64,000 nt of DNA from Coniochaeta sp. PMI_546 (lineage: Eukaryota > Ascomycota > Sordariomycetes > Coniochaetales > Coniochaetaceae): positions 1,869,277 to 1,933,276 of the forward strand of contig MU271143.1 in assembly GCA_021432605.1 (NCBI GenBank). Direction: 5' to 3'. The translations under genes were made by a program, and so were the position numbers. Of this stretch, positions 36,984 to 47,198 are shown piece after piece. A model generated the notes under the pieces. That model was not told where the DNA came from. It did not search any database and saw only the letters and a list, made by a program, of their open reading frames with translations. Every line of letters starts with the position of its first letter. The first letter of the stretch is position 1.

Positions 36984-38227
36984 TCACACGTCGTCGACCT
37001 CACCCACATCTTTATCACCTCTCAACCACACTTTACAGACCTCGTAGGTTCCCAGATAGAGACCACTGCCAACGAATGTCCAGACGGCTCTGAGGGCACC
37101 GCCTCTGAACAAGCCTCTCACTCCGCGCTCTTGGAAGACCTGTTTCGCTACCTGGAGACCCCCTGCTCTCCTGTGAGGATCATGTTGAGCCACCTCGCCC
37201 CCGACTGCTCGCAGAGGGTCGGCATTGTCCTTCTTCTGAAAAAGCATCATCCTCGTCTTGACAACGTCCGACGGCGTCGTTATAACAGCCGCTATAGACC
37301 CGGACAGCCCTGCACTGAACCCATTGACTACGCCCGTCTCCAAGAGGATAGAACCCGTCGACCGTGACCTTGCCTCGCTCGCCTGCACCTTCTCCTGCAA
37401 GTCCTCCCCGTCCCGACTTCCGCTGCGAGCCGCCGCGGCGCCAGAGTCCTTCTTAGCCCGCCAAGCCCACAACTTGCCCCGGAGATACTCGAACATGGGG
37501 AACTGCATCGCCGTGAAGGGGAGGTTACGGGCCGCGAGTGCCGTGTAGCCGCTCCATAGCCGCCTGAGCGCGCCGCCTTCGCTATGCCTGAGCATTCGCA
37601 ATGCTTTTAGAGATGTCGAACCGGTGTGCGCGCCACCGGAGTGCCTCACCATCTGCGCGTTGGACTTGATCACCTCGGCTGGCGTCAAGATCAGACATGA
37701 TGCCAGCTCTGCGGTGCCGGATGCTGCAGAGTGGATGAAAGGCTGAGGGAGGTTGGATGGGAGGATGCTGGTATATAGTTGCTTAGTCGCCTCATAGGTG
37801 GTGAAAAAGGCACCGGCTGTGGTAGGTTAGTTCGCAAAAAACGATGTTACTGCCCAACGATATCGTAGTGGCATGGCTCACAGGCAGGCAGCGTGGCTAT
37901 TATTACACTGCCAACGCCTTGATAAAGACCTCTGAAGAGAGTTGCAGGCGCCTTCTTGGATCCGGCTGCTGAAGCATATGTCTTTACGAAGTCTTGACTT
38001 TGCAGCCGGGTCTTGATCGTATCAAGAGGGTAGACAAGAAGATCTATCGTGAAGGCGGCAGCCGCACCTGCCTGTATTATATTAGCACAATGGAATGGTT
38101 GGCACGCATTATCATGCTGGCGTTCAGTCTATAGAAGTCCGTTGCGCCCGGGTTTCAAACGAACTACGACCTTCGGCTGGAGATAGCTACTTACAATCAG
38201 GATCTCTCTGTTGGTATTGTCACTCAT
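36984..38227 (-). CDS. Mitochondrial carrier, S-adenosylmethionine carrier (Pet8) type
   Basis: Three exons (38227-38195, 38071-37882, 37816-36984) give 351 residues. The three mitochondrial carrier signatures are clear: YPLDTIK at 25-31, TPAEVIK at 119-125 and TPSDVVK at 255-261. Each ends an odd-numbered transmembrane helix. The combination of a very short N-terminus, PLDTIKTRLQSQ and PAEVIKSNAQ matches the SAM carrier subgroup, which exchanges cytosolic S-adenosylmethionine for mitochondrial S-adenosylhomocysteine across the inner membrane. Subfamily assignment from contact residues is an inference. Compared with yeast Pet8 (about 285 residues) the protein is long. The extra length lies in the matrix loop after helix 3 and in a charged insert of about 40 residues before helix 5. 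Introns are 123 and 65 nt. Confidence 0.88.
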
Positions 38228-38670
38228 AGTCGCGACGATAAGCGAACGTGAGAATGTCAACAGTTGGACGGCGAATCCGACTAAATATCTCGACGAGCGT
38301 CAATGACGACATGGGTCTCCGTTGCAGATGCTGAGTCAGCAGTTGTTTAGGCCGACCATTGTTTCAAACTGGAATCAGCACGAGAAAGCAGTTCCCTCTT
38401 CTTCACGGATCGCTTTACTGATGCCCTAGTTGTGTTGACGGCCGTTCGCTTGCATCTCGTAATGGAGTCGATTTGAGTCACTTGACCGCTGTCTACTTTT
38501 TATTTTTCTTTTGGAATTCTCCTTATCGTTGAGGGATGCATCATGGCGCTATAGCAGGATGTCTCCGCCTGTCAACAAGCTTACTATTCACAATAGTACT
38601 AACAAGGACTTTTCTGCGAGACGAGAATATGTACAGGTGCTCTCTTTGGCAATACAACTACCTGCTACGG
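38228..38670. other. Intergenic region
   Basis: These 443 bases lie between the carrier start and the GMC oxidoreductase stop codon, with both genes on the minus strand. An AT-rich patch near 38495-38530 probably belongs to the 3' UTR of the oxidoreductase or the carrier promoter. No coding sequence is seen. Confidence 0.5.
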
Positions 38671-40549
38671 TCAAGTAGAAGAAGCCTTAGCGTCGGCCAG
38701 GATGTCCTCGGACGCCTTCTCAGACAACATCATGGTCGGCAGCACAGGGAACGCGCCAGGCACGACAGGGAAAGCCGAGGCGTCAACAACCCGGAGATTC
38801 TTGACTCCACGAACGCGGAACTTGGAGTCCAAAACAGCGAAGGGATCGTTATCCCCGCCGATAGCGCATGAAGAAGTGGGATGATGGCTGTACGCCTGCG
38901 TCTTGATGAAGTCCTTCTGCGCCTCATCGGTGCACTTGGCGTTGACCCCGGCACAAGGATGCTGCTCGTAGAACGGCGCGACATCACCCGTCACGGCCTG
39001 GATGCCCTTGCGTATCGTCTTGACCGCGTCTAGGATCTCGGTCAGGTCCTCGTCGCCGCCCTTGTCGAAGAAGCGGAAGTTGATGTCCGGCACGTCCTGC
39101 GGGTCCGCGGACCGCAGGCGCACGTAGCCGGCCTGCGAGCGCGGGTTCATGTGCACGAGCGCGCACTCGTACTGCGACGGGCCGTAGTCGGTCGGGTAGC
39201 CGGGCCAGAAACCTTCGAAGCTGAAGCTGCCGCAGAAGGCGTAGATGTTGCGGTCGTGCGTCGTCTTGGAGGTGTTGAGCATGATGACCACGTAGCCGCC
39301 TGTGTCGCCCAGGGTCCGGTTGGCGAGGGTGAGGATGCCGGCTTCGTAGTTGTCGGCCATATTCTCGCCCACTCCCGGGAGGTCTTTGACCAGGGGGATG
39401 TTGAACTTGGCGAGCTCGGCTTTGGGGCCGATGCCGCTTAGCTTGAGGAGCTGGGGGCTGTTGAAGGCGCCGCCCGAGACGATGACTTCCTTGCGGGCGA
39501 AGACTTGAGTGAGGTTGCCCTTGGTCCCGTTCTTGTACCGCGGGCTAGCGCTGTAGAGATTGGCGCCCTGCATGTACTCGACGCCGATGGCGGTCGGGTT
39601 GGCGGTGTCATTGGAGAAGAGGACCTTGGTCACAAAGGTGTTCAGAGACAGGGTGAGGGGATACTTGGCTGGGTCGTTGAGGGTCGAGCGGATGTACCAT
39701 CTGGGACCCGTCCGCTTGCCGGTCTTGTCGACGTGGCCGGACATGGCGAAGAAGCCGGTCTGCTGATCCTTGTTCGGCCCTCCAGCGAGGATGTCTCGCC
39801 TGACGAGTGAGGCAAGGTTCGACGCATTCTGGCCAGTGGCGATGGCGAGCTGCGTGTCGATATTCCACCCGTCGGAATCCTGGGCCGGGACAGCGCCGTA
39901 GGACTGGCTGATCTCGACCCAGCCGCTGACGCCGTGGTCAGAGCCGGCCGGCGCGTCCGTGTTCTTCTCGAGCTTGACAAGATACTTGCGCATCTTGGAA
40001 GCCTCCCACGAAGTATCGCCAGTTTTGTTCACCTGTGGCTGCTTAGTACATCCAGGGGCAGAGAGATACAGGTGCAATGGGAGGACCCACGACGATGTTC
40101 CAATCACTATCAGCTGGAAGGGCGCAGACTCCGCCGTTGTGCATAGCACAACCGCCCAAGGTTCCCGTGCGGGGATACCAGATGCCGAGCTGTTTCGCTC
40201 CAGCTGGCGGCTCGAGACCGACGTAGAAGGTTCCGTCTCTCTTGCGCCACGTCATGTGTTTGAACTTCAGCTCCCTCTCCGGGTCCTCGGAGTGCTTGAC
40301 GAAGAAGTCCCACCGCATGTTGGGGTCATTTGCTGCGGCGTTGAAGTTGGCCAGGTCGGCAACCTCCGGATTCTCGCCATCGTCATGTCCCGCTTCGATC
40401 AGGAGGGTCGAATAACCAGCTCTGGCTAGGTTGCAGGCCAGGGGACCGCCACCGGGACCACTACCGACGACGATGTAGTCGTATGTGCTGGAGGCTTGCT
40501 CCACGGCTGCTGCCGTGAGCGCAAACAAGGGAACAAGAAGAGACCGCAT
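38671..40549 (-). CDS. Secreted GMC oxidoreductase (FAD-dependent, AA3 type)
   Basis: Two exons, 40549-40091 and 40032-38671, with a 58-nt GTGGGT...CAG intron, give 606 residues. The ATG at 40549 is chosen because the longer frame begins at GTG. Residues 1-19 form a signal peptide (MRSLLVPLFALTAAAVEQA). The FAD-binding motif GSGPGG is at 29-34 and is followed by LLIEAG. GMC signatures follow: GTLGGCAMHNGG and, in the middle, GAFNSPQLLKLSGIGP. The C-terminal catalytic region has SHHPTSSCAIG, which contributes the first active-site His. The family oxidises alcohols, sugars or choline-like substrates with O2 or quinones; the substrate here is unknown. The position where GMC enzymes usually carry the second His or Asn appears to read GAFP. 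Several NxT/NxS sites fit secretion. It is the only accessory-metabolism gene in this block. Confidence 0.9.
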
Positions 40550-40643
40550 GGCGGACTGCACGAGATGTATGCTCGTACCAAGTCACAAAGTGATTTTGGT
40601 CCAACGTCATTCCTGCCACGAGATCACGAATGGGGAGAGCCGC

Positions 40644-40649
40644 TTTATA
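40644..40649 (-). promoter_or_regulatory. TATA box of the GMC oxidoreductase gene
   Basis: GATATAAAGC on the minus strand places TATAAA 95 nt upstream of the GMC oxidoreductase ATG, a usual distance for a regulated fungal promoter. The call rests on motif and spacing only. Confidence 0.5.
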
Positions 40650-43600
40650 TCGCAAACACACGAAGAATAAACCCCTGCCAAGTCTTGAGGTTAGACTTGC
40701 TGCTTCTCGCCTTGTGCGGAGAAGATGACCTCTAGAATGTTACACATATTAATTTGCATGTTCATCTATCCATCCGAATAATTGGTGACCCCATGTTAAT
40801 GAGGAGGATGTTGTGTTGCGGCTAACATCTCGCTGGCTAAAGGCCAGAATTCCCCAATGCCGGCAGAACGTATATAGCCTCGACCACCGTTCGTTATATA
40901 ATTTGGTACTTATGCTGCATGTCATGTCTGAGTATATCAACCATCTAAGCTTTCACAATTCCTCATATGGGCGGTTATAGGGGAGAAGAGTGTTGTATAG
41001 TCCCCCATTGGCAGTGGCGGCGATAGTTTCCAATGACCCAGCTTACAGGTGACAAGTAAAAGCACCCTACATTAGCGAGTATTGGCACCGAGATTCCTGC
41101 CATCTTCTTTAATGTTCTCTATCGACCCAGTCCTCTGATCCAAGGACCTTGTTTACCGCCGACGTGGTACAGGTGTAAGGCCGGAATTTGGGAAGGTGAT
41201 GTTATGAGCCCCTGTCCTCAAGTCCTGTTTCTTTCTTGCAAAGTCTCGGATGTTCGTTTATCGCGATGGGAGCTTACTCGGGATGTGGAATACTATATCA
41301 GAAAGGTTTCTATGGCCTCGGGAACACCGAAATGTTAGACTATCTGATACCAAACCAGCGGCCGTAGGTTCCCCCTCCAGTTCTCGACGACCATTACAGG
41401 TTACTCCGCAAGTTATTCATTCTGCTACCACAAAGCTTGGCGGAATTCACATCAAAGATTTGTCTCGCAGTGCCAAACGGACGGTAGAACTAGGGGCCGG
41501 TCCAGCTGGGCGGGTATGCAGTGCCGTAAAGATGAGAATCAGCACGGCAACCGGATATCGATGTAAGATTTGAAGCTGGATCGCAGACGTGCGAGGACGG
41601 CAGAGTTGCAAGCGAATGCGTTTAAGGGTAGTATGTATTTTAATTAGAGATTGCCGATTGGTGCTGGATTATTGCTCGTTTCCGAGGCTGCGTTCAAGTG
41701 AGATCCGTGTTGATTGTAGAGCGGCTAAAAGCACCGACTTCTCTGACACTGTCTTGCTCTTGACTGCCTGTAGATTGCCTATGTTGCGGTCTTGAAATAA
41801 AGTCGGCTTACGTATTGCCTCCTTCTCCTCAAGGGGTATTGGGAAGCACGGCACATGCTACTGGTGCGTGCTACATGCTCGATCGAACTACTTTGCAAGT
41901 CGTCTGGCTCGACGAGTAGCATCGATCAGGTCATCATAACGACTCAAGACACTACTAACTTGCAAACAGGACGGTCGCGATATGGAAAGAACGTCTGCTC
42001 AAGTCCCGTGACATCTAGGGTGGTCCCAATGCGCCACGTCCTCCATAGCTGTGTGAACACCTCGGTCGTTTGCCTCATCATGAAGTCTCCTGGCCTCCTG
42101 GGTGGTCCCCTGTCGCTTGACAAGTTCTGTCAATTAGCCACTCAGAGAAATTCTCATATAACGATGGGCCAAATTGTCTCATTCGGATAGTGGACAGTCT
42201 TCATAGGCGAGGCCTCATTAGTCCAGAGCGTAAGATGTTCTGCCACTGATGAAAAGCAGAGACATCAAGTCGATGTACTTCTGAACTATCGATCCACCAT
42301 GACTCTGAACTGACTACTTTAGCAGCCCATATGTTCGAACTCCTGTACCTCAGGCTGCGATATCTGCCAGAAGCGTTAAGTGCTAGCACTGATGTTTGTT
42401 CGCGGTGTTGCCATGAGCAGTTCCAAACATTCACCAGCCACACGATGTAGCCGATGGCATACGCAATGCCAGAGTGGCCCCAAGAATATGGACGGTTCAT
42501 GGGACTGACATTGATCCGAGTGCACTTGAAACACTTCCTATCTTGCATCCATATCTCGGGATCATCGCAGGAAGTCATACACAGGATGATGCGCAGCTCT
42601 ATCAGGCAATTCTTCTCCAGGAGGATGATGAAGAGCTCTGTGATGATCTTGATTCAGTCCACCCACTTCTTCCTCTCCGTGGCCCACCGTCAAACGGATC
42701 TCTAGGCACTTGACCGACTGCAGTGTCTTTTTGGTTACTTTGGCTGGTACGGAAAGGATAGTCTGGCCGTGCCGACTTGGTTCGTGGCCCTGGCCGGCGG
42801 AGCTCCGTTGCTTGCGTGGATCTCTTCTCCGTGGCCGGTCGGTCGACACATCAACACCATCCGCAGCTAAATCGAGCTTGTCGGGATTTGCGATGCCGAG
42901 TTGGCCTTGTACGCCGTGTTTTGCCGCTACGGAGTCTCGCGGAGTCTGGTATGAAGCCAGACTCTAGCCAGCATGGTCTTCCATCCCCACCACGATCATT
43001 CCCGCCGTCAATTCTCACCAGTGCACTCGCGTTGCTGAACGTGTGAGGCAAGACTGTCGTCGTCGGTTGATTTGCGAGTCGCCTTTGGTCGTATTTAGGC
43101 TTTAAGCGTGACAGCGGATGGTAGGCTGTGGGCATCAACTCCTTCACCCGGCGTGAATTATCTTACCTAGAGTAATCGAGCCCTTGGCCTCAGGTTGTCC
43201 TGCGAACCGAGTCATGTATTGGTATGGGACTGACTACCTTACCTTGTAGACAGGACAGCAGCGGCGAGGCAGGGTAAAGAGAGACGAGGAGGGAAAACCA
43301 TTGTATCAGCGAGTCCACATTCAGCTGGACCACATGATATCTTGGGGAACAACTTTGGTGTAAAAGTTGAACTTGAACTTCAATTTTTGGAGCCAAAGAT
43401 GAATAAGGATACTGTCACTGGCTCGGGCAATGATACCTATTTCACATGTTTTTATAAGCTGGGCAGGCCCAAGGAGCACAGCGCAGTAGATAGGTGGTCC
43501 ATACCTACGTTGAACTTGGCGATCAGACTTCTTGGCTTTGGCTCGAATTGTCAGGTACCTACCTTATGTACGGAACTTTAAACATGAAGATTACTCTTCA

Positions 43601-44180
43601 GTACGTTAGTTAGCCTACGACAGTGACATCTAGGAGGCCATGGCCCAAGAACTGCCTAAGTTATCCAAGGTACCTGTAGGCATTCTACCCTTTTAACAGT
43701 GTGCTTCATGCAGCAGACTGATTAGGCAAAGCAATAATACCTTACAACACAGGTATCTAGGAGGAGCGCTGTGCCTCAGTGTCTCGAGAATTGGATTCAG
43801 CAGGGGCAGGATCCCCTTGTCGATCCGTGCACGAATAAGCGGGGCTTCTGACATGCTTCGTGGCAGTTAGGCTGAGTTTTTGGTGATGGCTATCTTCGGA
43901 CTCCCCGCCCTCCTTCCCTCCTCCGGTCACCCCCAGCTTTCCCTTCATCTCACCCTCCATCCACTTCTATCTACACGCCCGCCCGCCCAACCCAAGCAAT
44001 CGATGTTGAATTGAACCCAAAACTTCAGATAGAATCCAAGCCAAGGTGTCCAAGGTTGTACTTCGGGCCTGCCCCGGACCCTGTATTGTTATATTTTGTT
44101 GATTTGGGTTTCTAAAGCTCGTGTCGATCTCTCTGCCAGGCCTCCCTTCTCCTCCCCACTTCCTGTCTTGGGTTTCGATC
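40650..44180. other. Divergent intergenic region, no supported gene
   Basis: This 3.5-kb region separates the divergently transcribed GMC oxidoreductase and the FAR1-type factor. No gene is supported. One acidic frame on the plus strand (about 42474-42713) has protein-like composition but no ATG. Two AGGTACCT motifs are at 43553 and 43668. A pyrimidine-rich tract at about 43910-43990 precedes the FAR1-type gene and is typical of fungal promoters. A minimal upstream ORF (ATG TTG AAT TGA) lies at 44003. Confidence 0.55.
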
Positions 44181-46076
44181 ATGTCCACCGCCAACACCCA
44201 TCCTGGGCTCAGCTTTAACCTCAACGGGGCCAGACGCTATCCACCACCACCAGCACTCTCCAACTCGTCGAACAAGACCGTACCCTCGCTCTCATCATCC
44301 CTCTCCCAGCACGCATTGTCATATCAACCTCAAAGCTATACGCCGCAGCAGCAGCCCCCTCAAGGCACCTACCCGAGCCATCTCTTCTCGACTCCTCCTT
44401 CACAGGTTACTGGTGTTAATGGCAGCCAAAATGGTCCGCGACAGCCTCCTCAACACCAGGTGTCCCCAGCCCTGTCTGGCTCTCGACAACGAGCTGCTCC
44501 GTCCCGTCAGATGCAGGCCCAACCCAACCAACCTCTGTCCTACCTTCATCAGGCTCTCAACCCTCAGCCTTTGAATCCTCAACAGCTGAGCCAGCAGTCC
44601 CTGAGCCAACCGTCTATAAGCCAGCCCTCACTGGCACAGCATTCCTTGAGCCAGCAACAGGTGGGACAGCAGTCCCTCGGCCAGCAGCAGGCACTAGGTC
44701 AGCTGCATTCAAGCCAACACCAGAGTCAACACCAGAGTCAGCACCAGGGCCAGCAGCCCTTGAATCCACAGCAGCTAAGCCAGCAGTCCCTAACCCAGCA
44801 TTCACTTAATCAACAATCATTGAATCAGCAGTCCTTACCCCAGCAACCATTGACGCACCAGTCTAGCAGCCAGTCTGTGCAACAAACCGATAACTCAGTG
44901 ATTTCCCAGCAGTCAACACCCCATCCTCAGTCCCAACCTACTCTGCCACCGGTATCTTCTCAAGTCCCTCACATGCAGAAGCTCGTTCAGCAGGTCCAGC
45001 AGGCGCTGCAGCAGCCCACGCCTCCGCAACCCGAGTCGGTTCAGCCGGCACAACAGACGCACCACCAAGATGACGATATAGACATGGCGAGTCAAGATGA
45101 TTCGGGAGAGGGCGACATGAGTCTGGAGCCTAAACTCGCCGACGGGACGGCTTATGTCGCCCGGACGCCCAAGGGACCGATGATGTCTGCTCCTCCAGAA
45201 GGAGGAAGCTTTCCAACTCTAGAGGCCGTTCACAAGCACGTGCTAGATTACTGCACATCTGTGGGCTACGCTATTGTCATCGGGCGCTCGAAGAAGACAG
45301 TTCCTGGGTTGAAGAAGGTCTTGTTTGTCTGTGACAGAGCAGGAAAGCCTCCTAAACGGGTAAGCCCGGAGATGCGTAAACGGAAAACGTCTTCTCGCAA
45401 GTGCGACTGTCAATTCGGATTCTTTGCCATCGAGCAAAGAACACAATGGACCGTCCGGTACCGGCCGGATCCTGAGCATTTGAAACACAATCACGGGCCA
45501 AGCGACAGCCCTCTTCACCATCCTGCCGCGAGGAAGCTGGACAGCAAGATGGTGGCAGCAGTGAAGGCTCTCAAAGAGAATGGTACGTTCTGCCTGTGCT
45601 AAGCCTCTCCCATGCCTAGAGTTCTTGCCCTTTCTAGCATGTGACTGACCGGAGAAACAGGCGTGGGGGTGAGCCAAACTCTGGAGATACTGCAGCAAGA
45701 CAATCCAAATGTTCCACTGCTACCGCGAGACATATATAACGCGCGAGCCGCTATCAACCGTAATCCGCAAAAAGTGGCGACAGGTCTGGCTGAAAACCGG
45801 CCGGCCATATACAGCAAGCCTCATCCTTCGGCCGAGGAGCGCATCAGGGCCGATCTCCGGAAAGAGCTCGCCAAGGCTCGTGAAGACTTTGACAAGCTCA
45901 AAGAGGAGAGCACGAAGGAGATAGAGGCTCTGAAGAATCAACTGGCGGAAAAGGACAAGACTATTGAGAGGTTCGAGATGTTCATCGACATCTGCAACCA
46001 GCGGGTTATGGTCCAGCGCGAACGGCTATCGGACAGCAATGAAGGCAGTGCCGGAGTGCCTACCAGCAACCCCTAG
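44181..46076 (+). CDS. FAR1-type (WRKY-GCM1 zinc finger) putative transcription factor
   Basis: Two exons, 44181-45582 and 45661-46076, with a 78-nt GTACGT...CAG intron, give 605 residues. The ATG at 44181 is the first in frame; the upstream opening is GTG. Residues 1-310 are Gln/Ser/Pro-rich, including a degenerate repeat of QQSL-type units (about 134-235) and HQSQ units. An acidic stretch (HQDDDIDMASQDDSGEGD) precedes a FAR1 DNA-binding domain at about 365-445. Its zinc ligands are likely C384, C408 or C410, H436 and H438 (VCDRAG, RKCDCQF, KHNHG). The C-terminal exon has GVGVSQTLEILQQ and a coiled coil (about 500-570). This domain derives from Mutator-like transposases, but no DDE transposase or SWIM domain follows. 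I read it as a domesticated regulator, found as a single-copy gene in many ascomycetes (from memory). Its DNA target is unknown. Confidence 0.88.
44575..44870 (+). repeat. Coding tandem repeat, QQSL/HQSQ units
   Basis: Within the FAR1-type gene about 300 bases consist of degenerate 15-nt units encoding (N/S)QQSL-like pentapeptides, interrupted near 44711-44750 by 12-nt units encoding HQSQ. Neighbouring HQSQ copies are almost identical in DNA, which points to slippage or unequal exchange. The array should vary in length between strains. Confidence 0.75.
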
Positions 46077-47198
46077 CTGTCTGCGAGACGTGGCTAGAAC
46101 TATGAGTATGTCGTTATGATGAGCAGTGCTGCATGGCTTGGGGAGTTTAACTTGGTCCGGAGCATTGGTTTTGGTACTGGGAATTTGGTTGAGGAAGGAC
46201 TGGCGCCTGGTCTCGGCCTTACTGTCAATATGGATGGTCAAAACGGAGGAATGGGGGGTTGTGTAGCGAGTACCTTATTTGCTGCTGGCAGGTAGTCAGC
46301 GCATATGGAAGGCTTATTATCTTCGCATGACATAACGTGGTCAAGTATAACGAAAACAAACTCAAAAAGGCGAAAAGGTATCTCACAAATAAGGTCGGTA
46401 GGCCTTGTATCTGTTGCGAGACACACTACGAAGTTAATTGCAGCTTCAACTGATCAGAGCTCCTCTCATAGTTAAAAGGTGCATCTAAGGTACCTCAGTT
46501 TGTAGGACGACTGAAACTGCGTACAAGGTCACGGGGGGGTCCGATTAAAGTAGTGTAGGTACCTCCTATGTTAGGGGTCCATTTACATAAGTCGACGGTC
46601 CGTTCCTGACATGGGGGCATTTGGCTCTTCACCAAACTCCCTTACTATGAACACTGTACACTAAGGGAGCTCGTACCCACCAATCAGAATGAAGTCAGCG
46701 TCTGTGGGCTAACCAAGGTACCTAGGTACCTACCTTACCCCCTGACACATGCCGTCGCGACAGGGATGCCGTCGAATCGCGTCAAACGTGGATCTCTCGG
46801 GGGAAACAGCGTTCTGGAAATTGCAGTAGATGTAAACCACCAAGAAAGTCACCACCCACGGGCTGTTCCATCATATCGACACTCGACACATTTACCACTC
46901 CTCCTTTTGCCGTGGGTCCTTTTCATCTTCACGAGGCCGCTACCGACTAGAGACAACTAAAGAGATACCCCCGGTTTTACTCGAGATACCCTTTGCTTTC
47001 TCTTCGTTGCGCTTGACGCCCTTTCGTCTCCTTGCTCGTTACCTCTGGACTGTCGTCTCGTCGCTCCAGATTTTGTCCTCTCGAGGTCCTATAATCCATG
47101 CCCACAGCTTCCTAATGACATGACACCACGCCGGTGATAATACCAACTGCCGATATCTTAGCCCGTCTTCCCTACGATCGCCTCTGGGCCTCGGAACC
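46077..47198. other. Intergenic region upstream of dynein
   Basis: These 1.1 kb hold the 3' UTR of the FAR1-type gene and the dynein promoter. The AGGTACCT motif occurs at 46488, 46557, 46716 and 46724, the densest group in the window. The strand from about 46985 to 47090 is pyrimidine-rich, as upstream of many fungal transcription starts. Three tiny upstream ORFs follow at 47098-47137. No gene is seen. Confidence 0.6.
47098..47137 (+). promoter_or_regulatory. Three short upstream ORFs before dynein
   Basis: ATG codons at 47098, 47115 and 47120 open frames of five, two and five codons that end at TAA (47113), TGA (47121) and TGA (47135). They precede the main ATG at 47199 by about 60-100 nt. 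If they lie in the mRNA leader they should lower initiation at the dynein start. The transcription start was not determined. Confidence 0.5.
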
